A stretch of 42,644 nucleotides of DNA from Solirubrobacteraceae bacterium (GTDB taxonomy: Bacteria; Actinomycetota; Thermoleophilia; Solirubrobacterales; Solirubrobacteraceae). The DNA lies in NCBI GenBank assembly GCA_030447275.1, contig JAUJPF010000031.1:1-42644 (forward strand). Direction: 5' to 3'. Positions within the stretch are counted from its first letter, which is position 1. Each line of letters begins with the position of its first letter. This document shows positions 35,563 to 42,644 of the stretch, in pieces. A model generated the notes under the pieces. It saw nothing but the letters and a program-made list of their open reading frames with translations, was not told where the DNA came from and made no database searches. A program made the translations under genes and the position numbers.

Positions 35563-37668
35563 GTGCGCGTCGAGGCCGCCGCATGGCGCGGGGCGGCTGC
35601 AGGGGCGGGCTCGGCACGCGCTCGATCGCGGGCGCGCGCGGGGCGGTCCTGCGCGAGCGCGGCGCCGAGCGGACCGCTCCGGTGGCGTTCGTACGGGCCG
35701 GCGGCGACCCGGAGTTCGAGGCGACGCTCGACGTCGCCGCGCTGCCGGCGCGCGGCGCGATGTGGAACCTGTCGGTCGTCTCGGCCGACGGCTCCGAGGA
35801 GCGGCTGGTCGCGCCGCCATGCGCGAAGAGCTGCCGGACGCCGCCCGGGTGCGCACGGACGACGCCGTCTACCGGTTCCGCCCCTTCGTGACCACCAAGG
35901 GGAACCTGTCGCTGACCGTGCGTGCCGCGCCGCCGCCGCACGCCGAGGTCGAGCGGGTGACGGTGTCCGACGCGACATTCGCGTTCGAGGGCGGGCGGCG
36001 GCCATGGCCGGGCACCTCGTCGCGGCGTCGCGGCTGAGCGGCGCGGAGGTCGTGGCCGGGCGACCGTCGGCGACGGGCGGTTCGCGGCGACGCTCGAGCT
36101 GTGGCCGCTCGTCGCCGAATCGGCGACGAGATCGCGAGGTGTGGGACCTGCACCTCGATGTGGGCGGCGGCGAGCGGCTGCAGCTCGGGGCCCACGGCGA
36201 CGGGATCGCCAACAAGCACGACGCGTTCGTCTATCCGCGGCGCGCGGTCGAGCGCGACGGCGTGGCCCGCGCGCTGCGTCCGTACTTCACGTCGGCGAAC
36301 AACCTGTCGATCCGCTCGCGGGCGGTCAGGCCATCGAGGACGAGGACGCGCCGCCGGAGGAGCCGCTTCATCGAGGCGCAGGAGGAGCGGCCCGAGCCGG
36401 GCGACGGCGCGGCGCGTGCGACGCTCGTGCAGCGCGTCGTGGCGTGGCGGCTGCGGCGGCTGATGGCGGGCCGGCGCGCGCGACGCCGCACCCGCCCCGC
36501 GCGGGGACTCGGTCCACGTCGTGATCGGCCACGCGTTCGGCCTGGCGCGGCACCGTCCGGACGGCGCTCAACCTCGCCGGCCATCTCGCGCGCGAGCGCG
36601 ACGTCGAGCTGATCAGCGTCGCGCGCCGCCTCGACGTGCCGATCCTTCCGTTCCCCGAGGGCGTGCGCGTCAGCGTGCTCGGCGACCAGCGCGAGGGTCG
36701 CGGCGCCGGGCGGCTCTCGGGGAGCTGCTGCCGGGGCACCCGAGCGTGCTCATCCCCGCGGCGGGACCACTTCGCGATGGGTGCGACGCTGTGGACCGAC
36801 GTGCAGCTCGCTCCGCAAGCTGCTGCTCATGCGGTCGGGCGTGCTGATGACGACGCGGCCGGGGTTCAACATCGCGGCGGCGCTTCGCGCGGGGCGAGAT
36901 CGGCGGCCGGTCGCGCAGGAGCACATGCACTTCCTCGGCTACGGCGAGGAGGTCGCGGCGCACAAGCGCGAGACGTACCCGTCCCTCGACGCGCTCGCCG
37001 TGCTCACCGACGACGACCTGCGCCAGTACCGCAAGGAGCTCCCAGGCGGCGACGAATGCGCATCGCGCGGATCCGCAACGCGCTGCCGCCGCTACCCGGC
37101 GGAGCGTCGACGCTCGAGACGCCGACGGTGATCGCGGCGGGTCGCCTCGTCCCCCAGAAGGGCTTCGACATGCTCGTCCCGGCGTGGGCCCCCGTCGCGC
37201 GCCGCCACCCCGAGTGGCGGCTGCGGATCTACGGCGACGGCCGCCCGTTCCGCTTCCACGCGCTGCGGCGGATCGTCTTCGAGCACGAGCTCTACAACGA
37301 GGTGCTGCTGACGGGCCGGACCGAGCAGCTCGGCGAGGAGATGGCGCGCGTCGCTGTTCGTCCTCAGCTCGCGCTTCGAGGGGCTGCCGATGGTCATCAT
37401 CGAGGCGATGAGCAAGGGGCTGCCGGTGGTGGCGTTCGACTGCCCGACGGGGCCGCGCGAGGTCGTCGACGACAGCGTCGACGGGATCCTCGTCCCCGAG
37501 GGCGACGTGGAGGCGCTCGGCGAGGCGATGGCCGAGCTCATCGCCGACCCCGGCGCGGCGGCGGCGCTTCGGCGAGGCGGCGCTCGAGAAGGCGCGCGCA
37601 GCTACGACATCGAGGTCATCGGGCGCCAGTGGGAGGAGCTGCTCGCCGAGGTGGTGCGGCCGTCGTGA
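35563..37668 (+). CDS. GT4-type glycosyltransferase with N-terminal beta-rich region (many frameshifts)
   Basis: About 700 codons. The first half (blocks WNLSVVSADGSEERLV, YRFRPFVTTKGNLSL, FAFEG, DLHLDVGGGERLQLGAHGDG, YFTSANNLSI) is a repeated beta-sandwich-like region that I cannot assign. The second half is a GT-B glycosyltransferase: HAFGLGGTVRTALNLAGHL-type opening, EEMHFLGYGEEVAAHKRETY-like middle, VIAAGRLVPQKGFDMLVPAW and, near the end, SSRFEGLPMVIIEAMSKGLP (with the conserved glutamates) and VAFDCPTGPREVV. At least eight indels break it. The start is uncertain: the GTG at 35563 is chosen, while AGGAGG at 35517-35522 directly precedes a GTG at 35523. The stop overlaps the next start (GTGA). 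Confidence 0.65.
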
Positions 37669-38471
37669 AGAAGCGGGTCAACAGCACGCTGCGGCGGCTG
37701 ACGGGCTATCAGCTGACGCGGGCGGGGCTGCGTCGAAGGGGCGGCGCCCGGCGGCGCCGAAGCGTCGCGCGGCCGAGTTCCTCCGCGGCGCCCGAGCTGC
37801 CGCGCGACTTCGACGACGACGCCAAGGCGACGATCGAGGCCGTCCGCCCGTTCACGATGACGAGCGCCGACAAGCTCTTCGCGCTCATCACCGCGACGCG
37901 GTACGTCGCGCAGCACGCTGCATCATGCGGCGACGTCGTCGAGTGCGGCGTGTGGCGCGGGCTCGATGCAGGCCGTCGCGCGGACGCTCATCGCCGCGGG
38001 CGACACGTCCCGCGACCTGCACCTCTTCGACACGTACGAGGGGATGCCGCCCAGCCGGCGACCGCGACGTCCGGCACGACGGCCGCCCGGCGGCCGGCTG
38101 CTCGAGTCGCTGCCGCGCGACAGCAAGACGTGGGCGGTGCGCGTCACTCGAGGACGTGCAGGAAGGATTCGCGTCGGTCGCGTACCCGCGCGAGCGCGTG
38201 CACTTCGTCAGGGCCGCGTCGAGGAGACGGTGCCCGACCGCGCCCCCGACCCCCATCGCTCCTGCGGCTCGACACCGACTGGTACGAGTCGACGAAGCAC
38301 GAGCTCGAGCACCTCTACCCGCGCCTGGTCAGCGGCGGCGTGCTCGTCCTCGACGACTACGGCTGGTGGAAGGGCGCCCGCGACGCGCGGTCGACGAGTG
38401 GCTCGCCGCGACCGGCGAGCAGCTGCTGCTCGTGCGCGCGGGGGAGCGGGCGGATCGCGGTGAAGCCGTGA
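37665..38471 (+). CDS. TylF/MycF-type O-methyltransferase (frameshifted)
   Basis: About 268 codons. The N-terminus is basic (MKKRVNSTLRRLTGYQLTRA), then ADKLFALITATRYV, GDVVECGVWRGGSMQA-type SAM block, DLHLFDTYEGMP, ERVHFVRGRVEETVP and LRLDTDWYESTKHELEHLYP, followed by SGGVLVLDDYGWW. These are the core blocks of the macrocin O-methyltransferase family, which methylates sugar hydroxyls in glycans or natural products. Four or more indels. It is coupled by GTGA to the glycosyltransferase, suggesting methylation of the sugar that enzyme adds. Confidence 0.8.
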   Translation: MKKRVNSTLRRLTGYQLTRAGLRRRGGARRRRSVARPSSSAAPELPRDFDDDAKATIEAVRPFTMTSADKLFALITATRYVAQHAASCGDVVECGVWRGLDAGRRADAHRRGRHVPRPAPLRHVRGDAAQPATATSGTTAARRPAARVAAARQQDVGGARHSRTCRKDSRRSRTRASACTSSGPRRGDGARPRPRPPSLLRLDTDWYESTKHELEHLYPRLVSGGVLVLDDYGWWKGARDARSTSGSPRPASSCCSCARGSGRIAVKP

Positions 38472-38500
38472 GGGCGCTGCGTCGATGCCCGGCGACGCGA

Positions 38501-38522
38501 AAGGCCCACGCTTGCGGGCCTT
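38501..38522. terminator. Bidirectional terminator hairpin
   Basis: AAGGCCC (38501-38507) pairs with GGGCCTT (38516-38522) across an 8-base loop. It ends the TylF gene on the plus strand and follows the tRNA remnant on the minus strand, where TTTC comes after the stem. The same layout follows tRNA-Lys at 9751. Confidence 0.8.
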
Positions 38523-38527
38523 CTCGA

Positions 38528-38563
38528 TGGGCGATCCAGGACTCGAACCTGGGACCTCTTCCC
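38528..38563 (-). other. tRNA 3'-end fragment, candidate attachment site (attR)
   Basis: On the minus strand, GGAAG (anticodon stem 3' side), the variable loop AGGTC, a perfect T-arm CCAGG-TTCGAGT-CCTGG and the acceptor 3' strand ATCGCCC plus discriminator A run in order. The 5' half is missing: there is no D-arm or acceptor 5' strand upstream, where the DUF3883-like gene's last codons sit instead, its TAA at 38564-38566. The anticodon loop is lost, so the identity is not certain; the ATCGCCC end suits an actinobacterial tRNA-Val. A tRNA terminator follows. Intact-tRNA attachment and an integrase would be expected past the right edge. Confidence 0.7.
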
Positions 38564-39856
38564 TTACAGGAAGTCGGCCTCGGTGCGGAGCGGCTCGATC
38601 GTCGCCCGCGAGAACCTGTAGATGGTCGTCTCCCGTTCGGTCGGGATGGCGCTCGCCGCCGGGTCGCGCACATACCAGATCGCCTGGTTGCCGCTGCCGA
38701 AGAAGTCCACGATCGCGAGCACGTACTCCTCGCCGAGCTCCTGAGCGGCTCGCCACTCGGATTCAGATAGCTCCGGGACCGTGAACCCGACTGACGATTT
38801 CACCTCTACACAGAGCCGGCTATCTGCTTGCTTAGCCTCGAGGTCAAAGCCGAAGCCGGCCTGTCCGCCTCGATACGCAACCTCCCAGCCGTGCGCGGCT
38901 AGGTCATCGGCGACCGCAAGTTCGGCGCCCACGCCGGAGTTGAGAAGAATGGGCTCGCTCAGCTCGGGTAAGGGGGCCGCCGGCGGAGAGGCGGACGTCG
39001 CACCAGCTCCGGAGTCGCCGCCCGTGCCGCTCGTCGGCCCAGGTGCGCTCGGCCGCCCCACGACGAGCCCCTCCTGCGCGAGCCTGAGGATGGCTGCGTT
39101 GAAGTAGCTCTCTGGAGCGCAGTCGAAGAGCTCGCGCACCTGATCGATCGAGAACCGGAAGTCCTCGGCGAAGTCTGGGATGCCGATAGTCGGCCGGTCG
39201 GGATAAGCGCCCGTCGCCGCGTCGCAGTAGAGGACCGCAACCAACGGAAAGATGGGGATGCGGTCGCCGCCTGGCAGCAGGTAGCCCTCGTACACCGCAG
39301 GATGATCGAGGTCAACCAGCTGCCAACCATCCGGGGTCTTGCGCAGCCATATCGAGTGCTCCTCGCCGCGATACGCGGTTCCCTCCAGGGAACACACGTG
39401 CTGCGCCTCAGGATCACTGGCCATGTGCGGACAGGCGAGCCGTCGGGCTGGATTGTCCAGCAGCCCCTCTATGACGTCCGCCTCAGCAGGGCAGCCAATC
39501 CCCTTCTGGATCCCGAGATTGTTTCGCCACGTGTTGGTGGCATAGCGATTCCCGGGCGCCACGTCGCCGGTCCGCGTGCTGTACGGGGCCGTCGGCGATG
39601 TGCTCCCTCCGAATGGAGCAGTCAAGACCACGAGCGGCTCCGGGCGATGACGCTTCGTGAGGAGCGCATCCATCGCTTCCTCGATCTCTCCGGTCGGCGT
39701 AGCATGACCGCCTCCGAGCGCCGCCAAGTCGGAGCCCATTCGGCGAAGCCCGAGGTACAGGGCGATGAAGCGCCCGCGCGCGTTGCTCCTCTTCTGGAAC
39801 TCCTCGAGCAGACGCACTCCCGCTTCGAGCACGTCTACGCGGTCTGCAGGAATCAC
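38564..39856 (-). CDS. Putative restriction endonuclease with C-terminal DUF3883-like domain
   Basis: A 430-residue soluble protein. The last 130 residues fit a PD-(D/E)xK nuclease of the DUF3883 kind: GAELAVADDLAAHGWEVAYR, then Asp338 (GFGFDLEAK) and Glu351-x-Lys353 (VEVKSS), with aromatic YVLAIVDF after. The N-terminal 300 residues contain ATNTWRNNLGIQKGIGCPAE and TIGIPDFAEDFRFSIDQVRE; I recognise no named family, though the region may include DNA-recognition winged helices. The GTG start at 39856 overlaps the methyltransferase stop (GTGA). Position as last gene after two DNA methyltransferases makes it the likely cutter of the system. The stop is fused into the tRNA remnant. Confidence 0.65.
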   Translation of the reverse strand: MIPADRVDVLEAGVRLLEEFQKRSNARGRFIALYLGLRRMGSDLAALGGGHATPTGEIEEAMDALLTKRHRPEPLVVLTAPFGGSTSPTAPYSTRTGDVAPGNRYATNTWRNNLGIQKGIGCPAEADVIEGLLDNPARRLACPHMASDPEAQHVCSLEGTAYRGEEHSIWLRKTPDGWQLVDLDHPAVYEGYLLPGGDRIPIFPLVAVLYCDAATGAYPDRPTIGIPDFAEDFRFSIDQVRELFDCAPESYFNAAILRLAQEGLVVGRPSAPGPTSGTGGDSGAGATSASPPAAPLPELSEPILLNSGVGAELAVADDLAAHGWEVAYRGGQAGFGFDLEAKQADSRLCVEVKSSVGFTVPELSESEWRAAQELGEEYVLAIVDFFGSGNQAIWYVRDPAASAIPTERETTIYRFSRATIEPLRTEADFL

Positions 39857-41079
39857 GCGACGGCTTCCAGCCGGAGTTGAGCCGCCCGCGTCACGAAAGC
39901 AAGCTCAGGGATGAGATCGCCCGCGATGAGCTCTCCGCGCGCCCACTGTTGGTAGGCCGACATCGATGACCGGGCGTACCCGACGGCCTCGTCGGGGTCA
40001 GAAGCAGGCGTCGCCGGCAAGTCGGAGATCGCCTCCTCAACGTCTACTGGTCGTGGACGGAGGTCGTTTCCGTCCCACCCGGGCTGCGACCCGGGCTGGG
40101 CGGGTCCAACAACCTGCCTATGCGGCGCAGGCCAGGCGGGAACGTCGTCCCGGCGTCCCTGGATGAACAGGCGTCTGCGGAGCTGAGGCAATCCGTATCC
40201 CTCTGCGTGAAGGATCGCGACGTCGACCTCGTAGCCCAGGGCACCGAGCCGCCTCGTCAGCTCATCCAGGACAGTCCGACGGCCCTTCCACATGAGCGCG
40301 GGGACGTTCTCCATGAGGACGCAGGCCGGTTCCAACGCCTCGACCGCCTCCAGAAATGCGAAGACAAGTCGATTGCGAGGGTCGGCGGCAAGGTTCTTGC
40401 CGGCGGTCGAAAAGCCTTGGCATGGCGGCCCTCCGACTAGGGTCGCCAAGGGCCTCCCGCCGAGGGCTTCGCGAGCTAGGCGGACTAGCGCCTCAGTCGC
40501 GTCCGGGTCGCCAAGGTCGAGGCGCTCGGCAGCCGCCACGTGGCCATCTCCGCGAAGAGCATCGATGCACATCGGGTCGTTGTCGACGGACAGCACGACA
40601 TCGTTGCCTGCCCATGCGAAGCCATGGGACAGGCCGCCGGCACCCGCGAAGAGGTCAATGACGCATCCGGCGGTCAACGATCGCGCGAGCTGGTACGCCA
40701 GTAGGGGCGGGACCGCGTTCCCGACCTGGAGATATCGGGAGCGGCCTCGACCGGTGAAACGGAACGCGTCGGGGAACCCCTGAAGCCGTGCCGCCTCGCG
40801 CACCGTGATCAGGCGTTCCGCGGTGGGGTGGATGTAGCAGCCGTTGCCCGGCCTGTTGAAGTAGGTCGAAACGGTGTAGCTGGGACGATCGAGAGCGAGC
40901 TTGCCGTAGTAGGTGCTGCGGCTGCCGTCACCAGCTGCAGCAGATCGCCGGATCTGTTCCACACGTCGCGAATCGAAATCTGCCGGTAGGTCCCGCCAGT
41001 TACCGCCAGGACGCACAAGCCGAACGACCTCAGCGTCGAGCGCGCTCAGCCGGCCCGGGGTATGGTCAAAAACGCTCAC
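39853..41079 (-). CDS. Circularly permuted C5-cytosine DNA methyltransferase
   Basis: 408 residues carrying all main C5-methyltransferase motifs, but in permuted order. Motif IX (RLITVREAARLQGFPDAF, 89-106) and motif X (QVGNAVPPLLA, 118-128) come first. Then come motif I (DLFAGAGGLSHGF, 142-154), motif IV with catalytic Cys220 (GGPPCQGFS), motif VI (MENVP, 256-260) and motif VIII (QLRRRLF, 299-305). The protein ends shortly after, in SSMSAYQQWARGELIAGD. The usual order is I to X. A similar permutation is known from M.BssHII. GTGA overlaps link it to both neighbours. The reading frame is intact. Confidence 0.9.
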   Translation of the reverse strand: MSVFDHTPGRLSALDAEVVRLVRPGGNWRDLPADFDSRRVEQIRRSAAAGDGSRSTYYGKLALDRPSYTVSTYFNRPGNGCYIHPTAERLITVREAARLQGFPDAFRFTGRGRSRYLQVGNAVPPLLAYQLARSLTAGCVIDLFAGAGGLSHGFAWAGNDVVLSVDNDPMCIDALRGDGHVAAAERLDLGDPDATEALVRLAREALGGRPLATLVGGPPCQGFSTAGKNLAADPRNRLVFAFLEAVEALEPACVLMENVPALMWKGRRTVLDELTRRLGALGYEVDVAILHAEGYGLPQLRRRLFIQGRRDDVPAWPAPHRQVVGPAQPGSQPGWDGNDLRPRPVDVEEAISDLPATPASDPDEAVGYARSSMSAYQQWARGELIAGDLIPELAFVTRAAQLRLEAVA

Positions 41080-42632
41080 GCAGCGCCAAGCTCAGCAACT
41101 TCCCTGGCAACACCGCGCCGACGTGCGTCCTCATCCACGAGGCTCTCCACCGGCACCTCGTGCACTGGCATCTCGAACTCCGCTTCGAGCCTGTCGCGCA
41201 GTCCGCTCCCGCGGCGGTCCGCGCGGAGCACAAAGCCGACCTTCGACAGTCGGCCGCGAGGGAACGCCCCGAGATCATCGAGTCGATTCGCCGTCAGCGG
41301 CACCCAGCTCTTGACCTGGACAACGCGGCGTCGAGCGCGGACCCGACCGCTGCCGGTGACGAGCGACTTCGTCTGGCCTTTCCGGTCCGCGAGCGTCGCC
41401 AGGAGGCTGGCGGCCCACAGGCCGTATCCGACTGGCGACTCGCGCAGCAGACGTAGAGCCTGGCTGCGGTCGGCGGGAAACCCGACGAGCTCCACGCGGT
41501 GGAGACTGACTTCTTGCCGAACTCGTGCAAGCGAGAGGGAGCCAGCGAGGAGAGACTGGTCGATCCCGATCCAGGCACGGCCGGCCTGCTCAGCAGCGAC
41601 CGCCGTGGTTCCGCTGCCGGCGAAGGGGTCGAGCACTAGATCGCCGGGGTTGCTGCTCGCCTCGATGATCCGCCTCAGAAGGCCCAGCGGCTTCTGCGTC
41701 TCAAATCCGACGCGCTCGTCGGAGTGCGCGTCGAGCCGGTTGATGTCAGTCCAGATGTCTTGGAGCTGCACTCCCGGGGCCTCGTCGACGTAGCGCTTCA
41801 GACGCGGAATGCCGTTCCCCGAATACGCGAGGCGACCGTCGCGCTCGAACGCCTCCATCTGCTCGCGCTTCCACGCCCAGTGCCGGCCGGGCGGAGGGAG
41901 CTTGCCGCGCCAGTCGTAGTGTGCCTTGGTCCCGGTCCGATCGCCGGGAGCCGTACACGTGATCAGCTGGAAGCGGCCACGGTCATCGTGGTGGGTGTAG
42001 TAGGCGTCGATGTAGTGCCGCGGGTACGCCGAGTACAGAGGATTCCACCGATACCGGTTGCTCTTCGTGTAGAGGAGCACGGTGTCGTGGACCGGACCGA
42101 ATCGTCTCGAGCTGCTGTGCGCGTGCGTTCGTTTCCACACGATCTCGTTCCGAAAGTTGGTCATCCCGAAGATCTCGTCGAGTAGGACCTTGAGGTAGTG
42201 GCTGGCGGACGGGTCGCAGTGCACGTACAGCGACCCCTCGTTGTCGAGGATGCGGTGGAGCTCCACCAAGCGCGGTGCCATCATCGCGAGATATGCCGCA
42301 AGGTCACGGCGGCCGGCGCTGCGCACGAGCACCTTTGTGAGGGTGGCGACGCTCCTCGGGGCGCACGCTGCCACGTCCGCAACCGCCTCGTCCACACCGC
42401 CGGACGACAGCCATTGGTCGCCGAAGGCCGCGGTACGACCACCATCGTCGTTCCGCTCTCCGGCTATGAGGTCGTAGCTGCGACCCGAGTTGAACGGCGG
42501 ATCGAGATACACCAGAGCGACGGATTCCGCCGGAAGGTTCGCCAGCGCTGGGAGGTTGTCGTCGACGACGAGCCGGCGGGTTCTCTTTGGCGGCACGTCG
42601 AGAGGGTATGGGTCATCGCGGACGGTCTGCAT
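41076..42632 (-). CDS. Beta-class DNA adenine-N6/cytosine-N4 methyltransferase
   Basis: 518 residues. The catalytic motif DPPF (residues 44-47, YLDPPFNSGRSYD) precedes the SAM-binding FAGSGTT (337-343), the order of the beta class, as in type III Mod and many type II enzymes. The block YVHCDPSASHYLKVLLDEIF is typical of that group, as is VGFETQKPLGLLRRIIEAS. The C-terminal 170 residues form an extra domain with RRVVQVKSW, reminiscent of Mrr-like nuclease cores, but I do not see the full triad. The ATG at 42632 has GGAGGG directly adjoining it, too close for normal initiation, and the frame is open to the right edge, so the true start may lie outside. Confidence 0.87.
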   Translation of the reverse strand: MQTVRDDPYPLDVPPKRTRRLVVDDNLPALANLPAESVALVYLDPPFNSGRSYDLIAGERNDDGGRTAAFGDQWLSSGGVDEAVADVAACAPRSVATLTKVLVRSAGRRDLAAYLAMMAPRLVELHRILDNEGSLYVHCDPSASHYLKVLLDEIFGMTNFRNEIVWKRTHAHSSSRRFGPVHDTVLLYTKSNRYRWNPLYSAYPRHYIDAYYTHHDDRGRFQLITCTAPGDRTGTKAHYDWRGKLPPPGRHWAWKREQMEAFERDGRLAYSGNGIPRLKRYVDEAPGVQLQDIWTDINRLDAHSDERVGFETQKPLGLLRRIIEASSNPGDLVLDPFAGSGTTAVAAEQAGRAWIGIDQSLLAGSLSLARVRQEVSLHRVELVGFPADRSQALRLLRESPVGYGLWAASLLATLADRKGQTKSLVTGSGRVRARRRVVQVKSWVPLTANRLDDLGAFPRGRLSKVGFVLRADRRGSGLRDRLEAEFEMPVHEVPVESLVDEDARRRGVAREVAELGAA

Positions 42633-42644
42633 CCCTCCACGAGG

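Noticed and set aside
38528..38605. A complete tRNA at the end of the TylF region
   Set aside because: A GGGCGA string near 38605 on the minus strand could mimic an acceptor start, but the spacing to the anticodon stem is too long and there is no D-arm; those bases encode the end of the nuclease candidate.
38564..42632. DISARM or type I system
   Set aside because: No helicase, DUF1998, phospholipase-D or specificity-subunit gene is present in the visible part.

Overview
The window is high-GC DNA (most 60-base samples are near 70% GC) with dense, short-spaced genes typical of an Actinomycetota chromosome. The gene set fits the Thermoleophilia/Solirubrobacterales best: menaquinone synthesis, a Bacillus-type split cytochrome b with a fused cytochrome c, TatA-TatC beside a TPR protein, and a DUF4126 protein. 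The taxon is an inference from gene content; there is no rRNA to test it. The sequence looks like a draft or metagenome assembly, because essential genes carry single-base frameshifts that fall in discrete blocks.

Left part (1-9.9 kb): a partial LuxR-type ATPase regulator on the minus strand; a short secreted-protein fragment behind a palindromic leader; a coupled HAD phosphatase/mutase and GH65 disaccharide phosphorylase pair, heavily frameshifted; an in-frame chimera of a FAD-linked oxidase and a TIM-barrel hydrolase; a lactonase-like metallo-beta-lactamase; and tRNA-Lys(CTT).

Core part (9.9-20.3 kb): TatA-TatC-TPR, a small zinc-ribbon protein, and then a long minus-strand cluster running from hemB through a fused siroheme-decarboxylase-like protein, hemL, a small hypothetical, Rieske protein, cytochrome b, cytochrome b/c, MenG/UbiE and a polyprenyl diphosphate synthase. 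Together these supply heme, menaquinone and the menaquinol:cytochrome c reductase that uses both.

Middle part (20.3-38.5 kb): a membrane protein, a lower-GC Fic-domain gene, an AI-2E-type membrane protein with an ABC exporter, a YmdB-like phosphodiesterase, and an envelope-glycan cluster (two polytopic glycosyltransferase-like proteins, GtrA, an alkaline-phosphatase-superfamily protein). These are followed by a DUF4126 protein, an aminotransferase coupled to D-Ala-D-Ala ligase, a bifunctional-nuclease-family protein, a cytochrome c lipoprotein, a GT4 glycosyltransferase and a TylF-type methyltransferase.

Right end (38.5-42.6 kb): a tRNA 3'-end fragment is followed by three tightly coupled minus-strand genes: a beta-class DNA methyltransferase, a circularly permuted C5-cytosine methyltransferase and a DUF3883-like nuclease candidate. 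I read this as the left edge of an integrated restriction-modification island whose other end lies outside the window. Many gene junctions, including those in the island, are 4-base stop/start overlaps, mostly GTGA.
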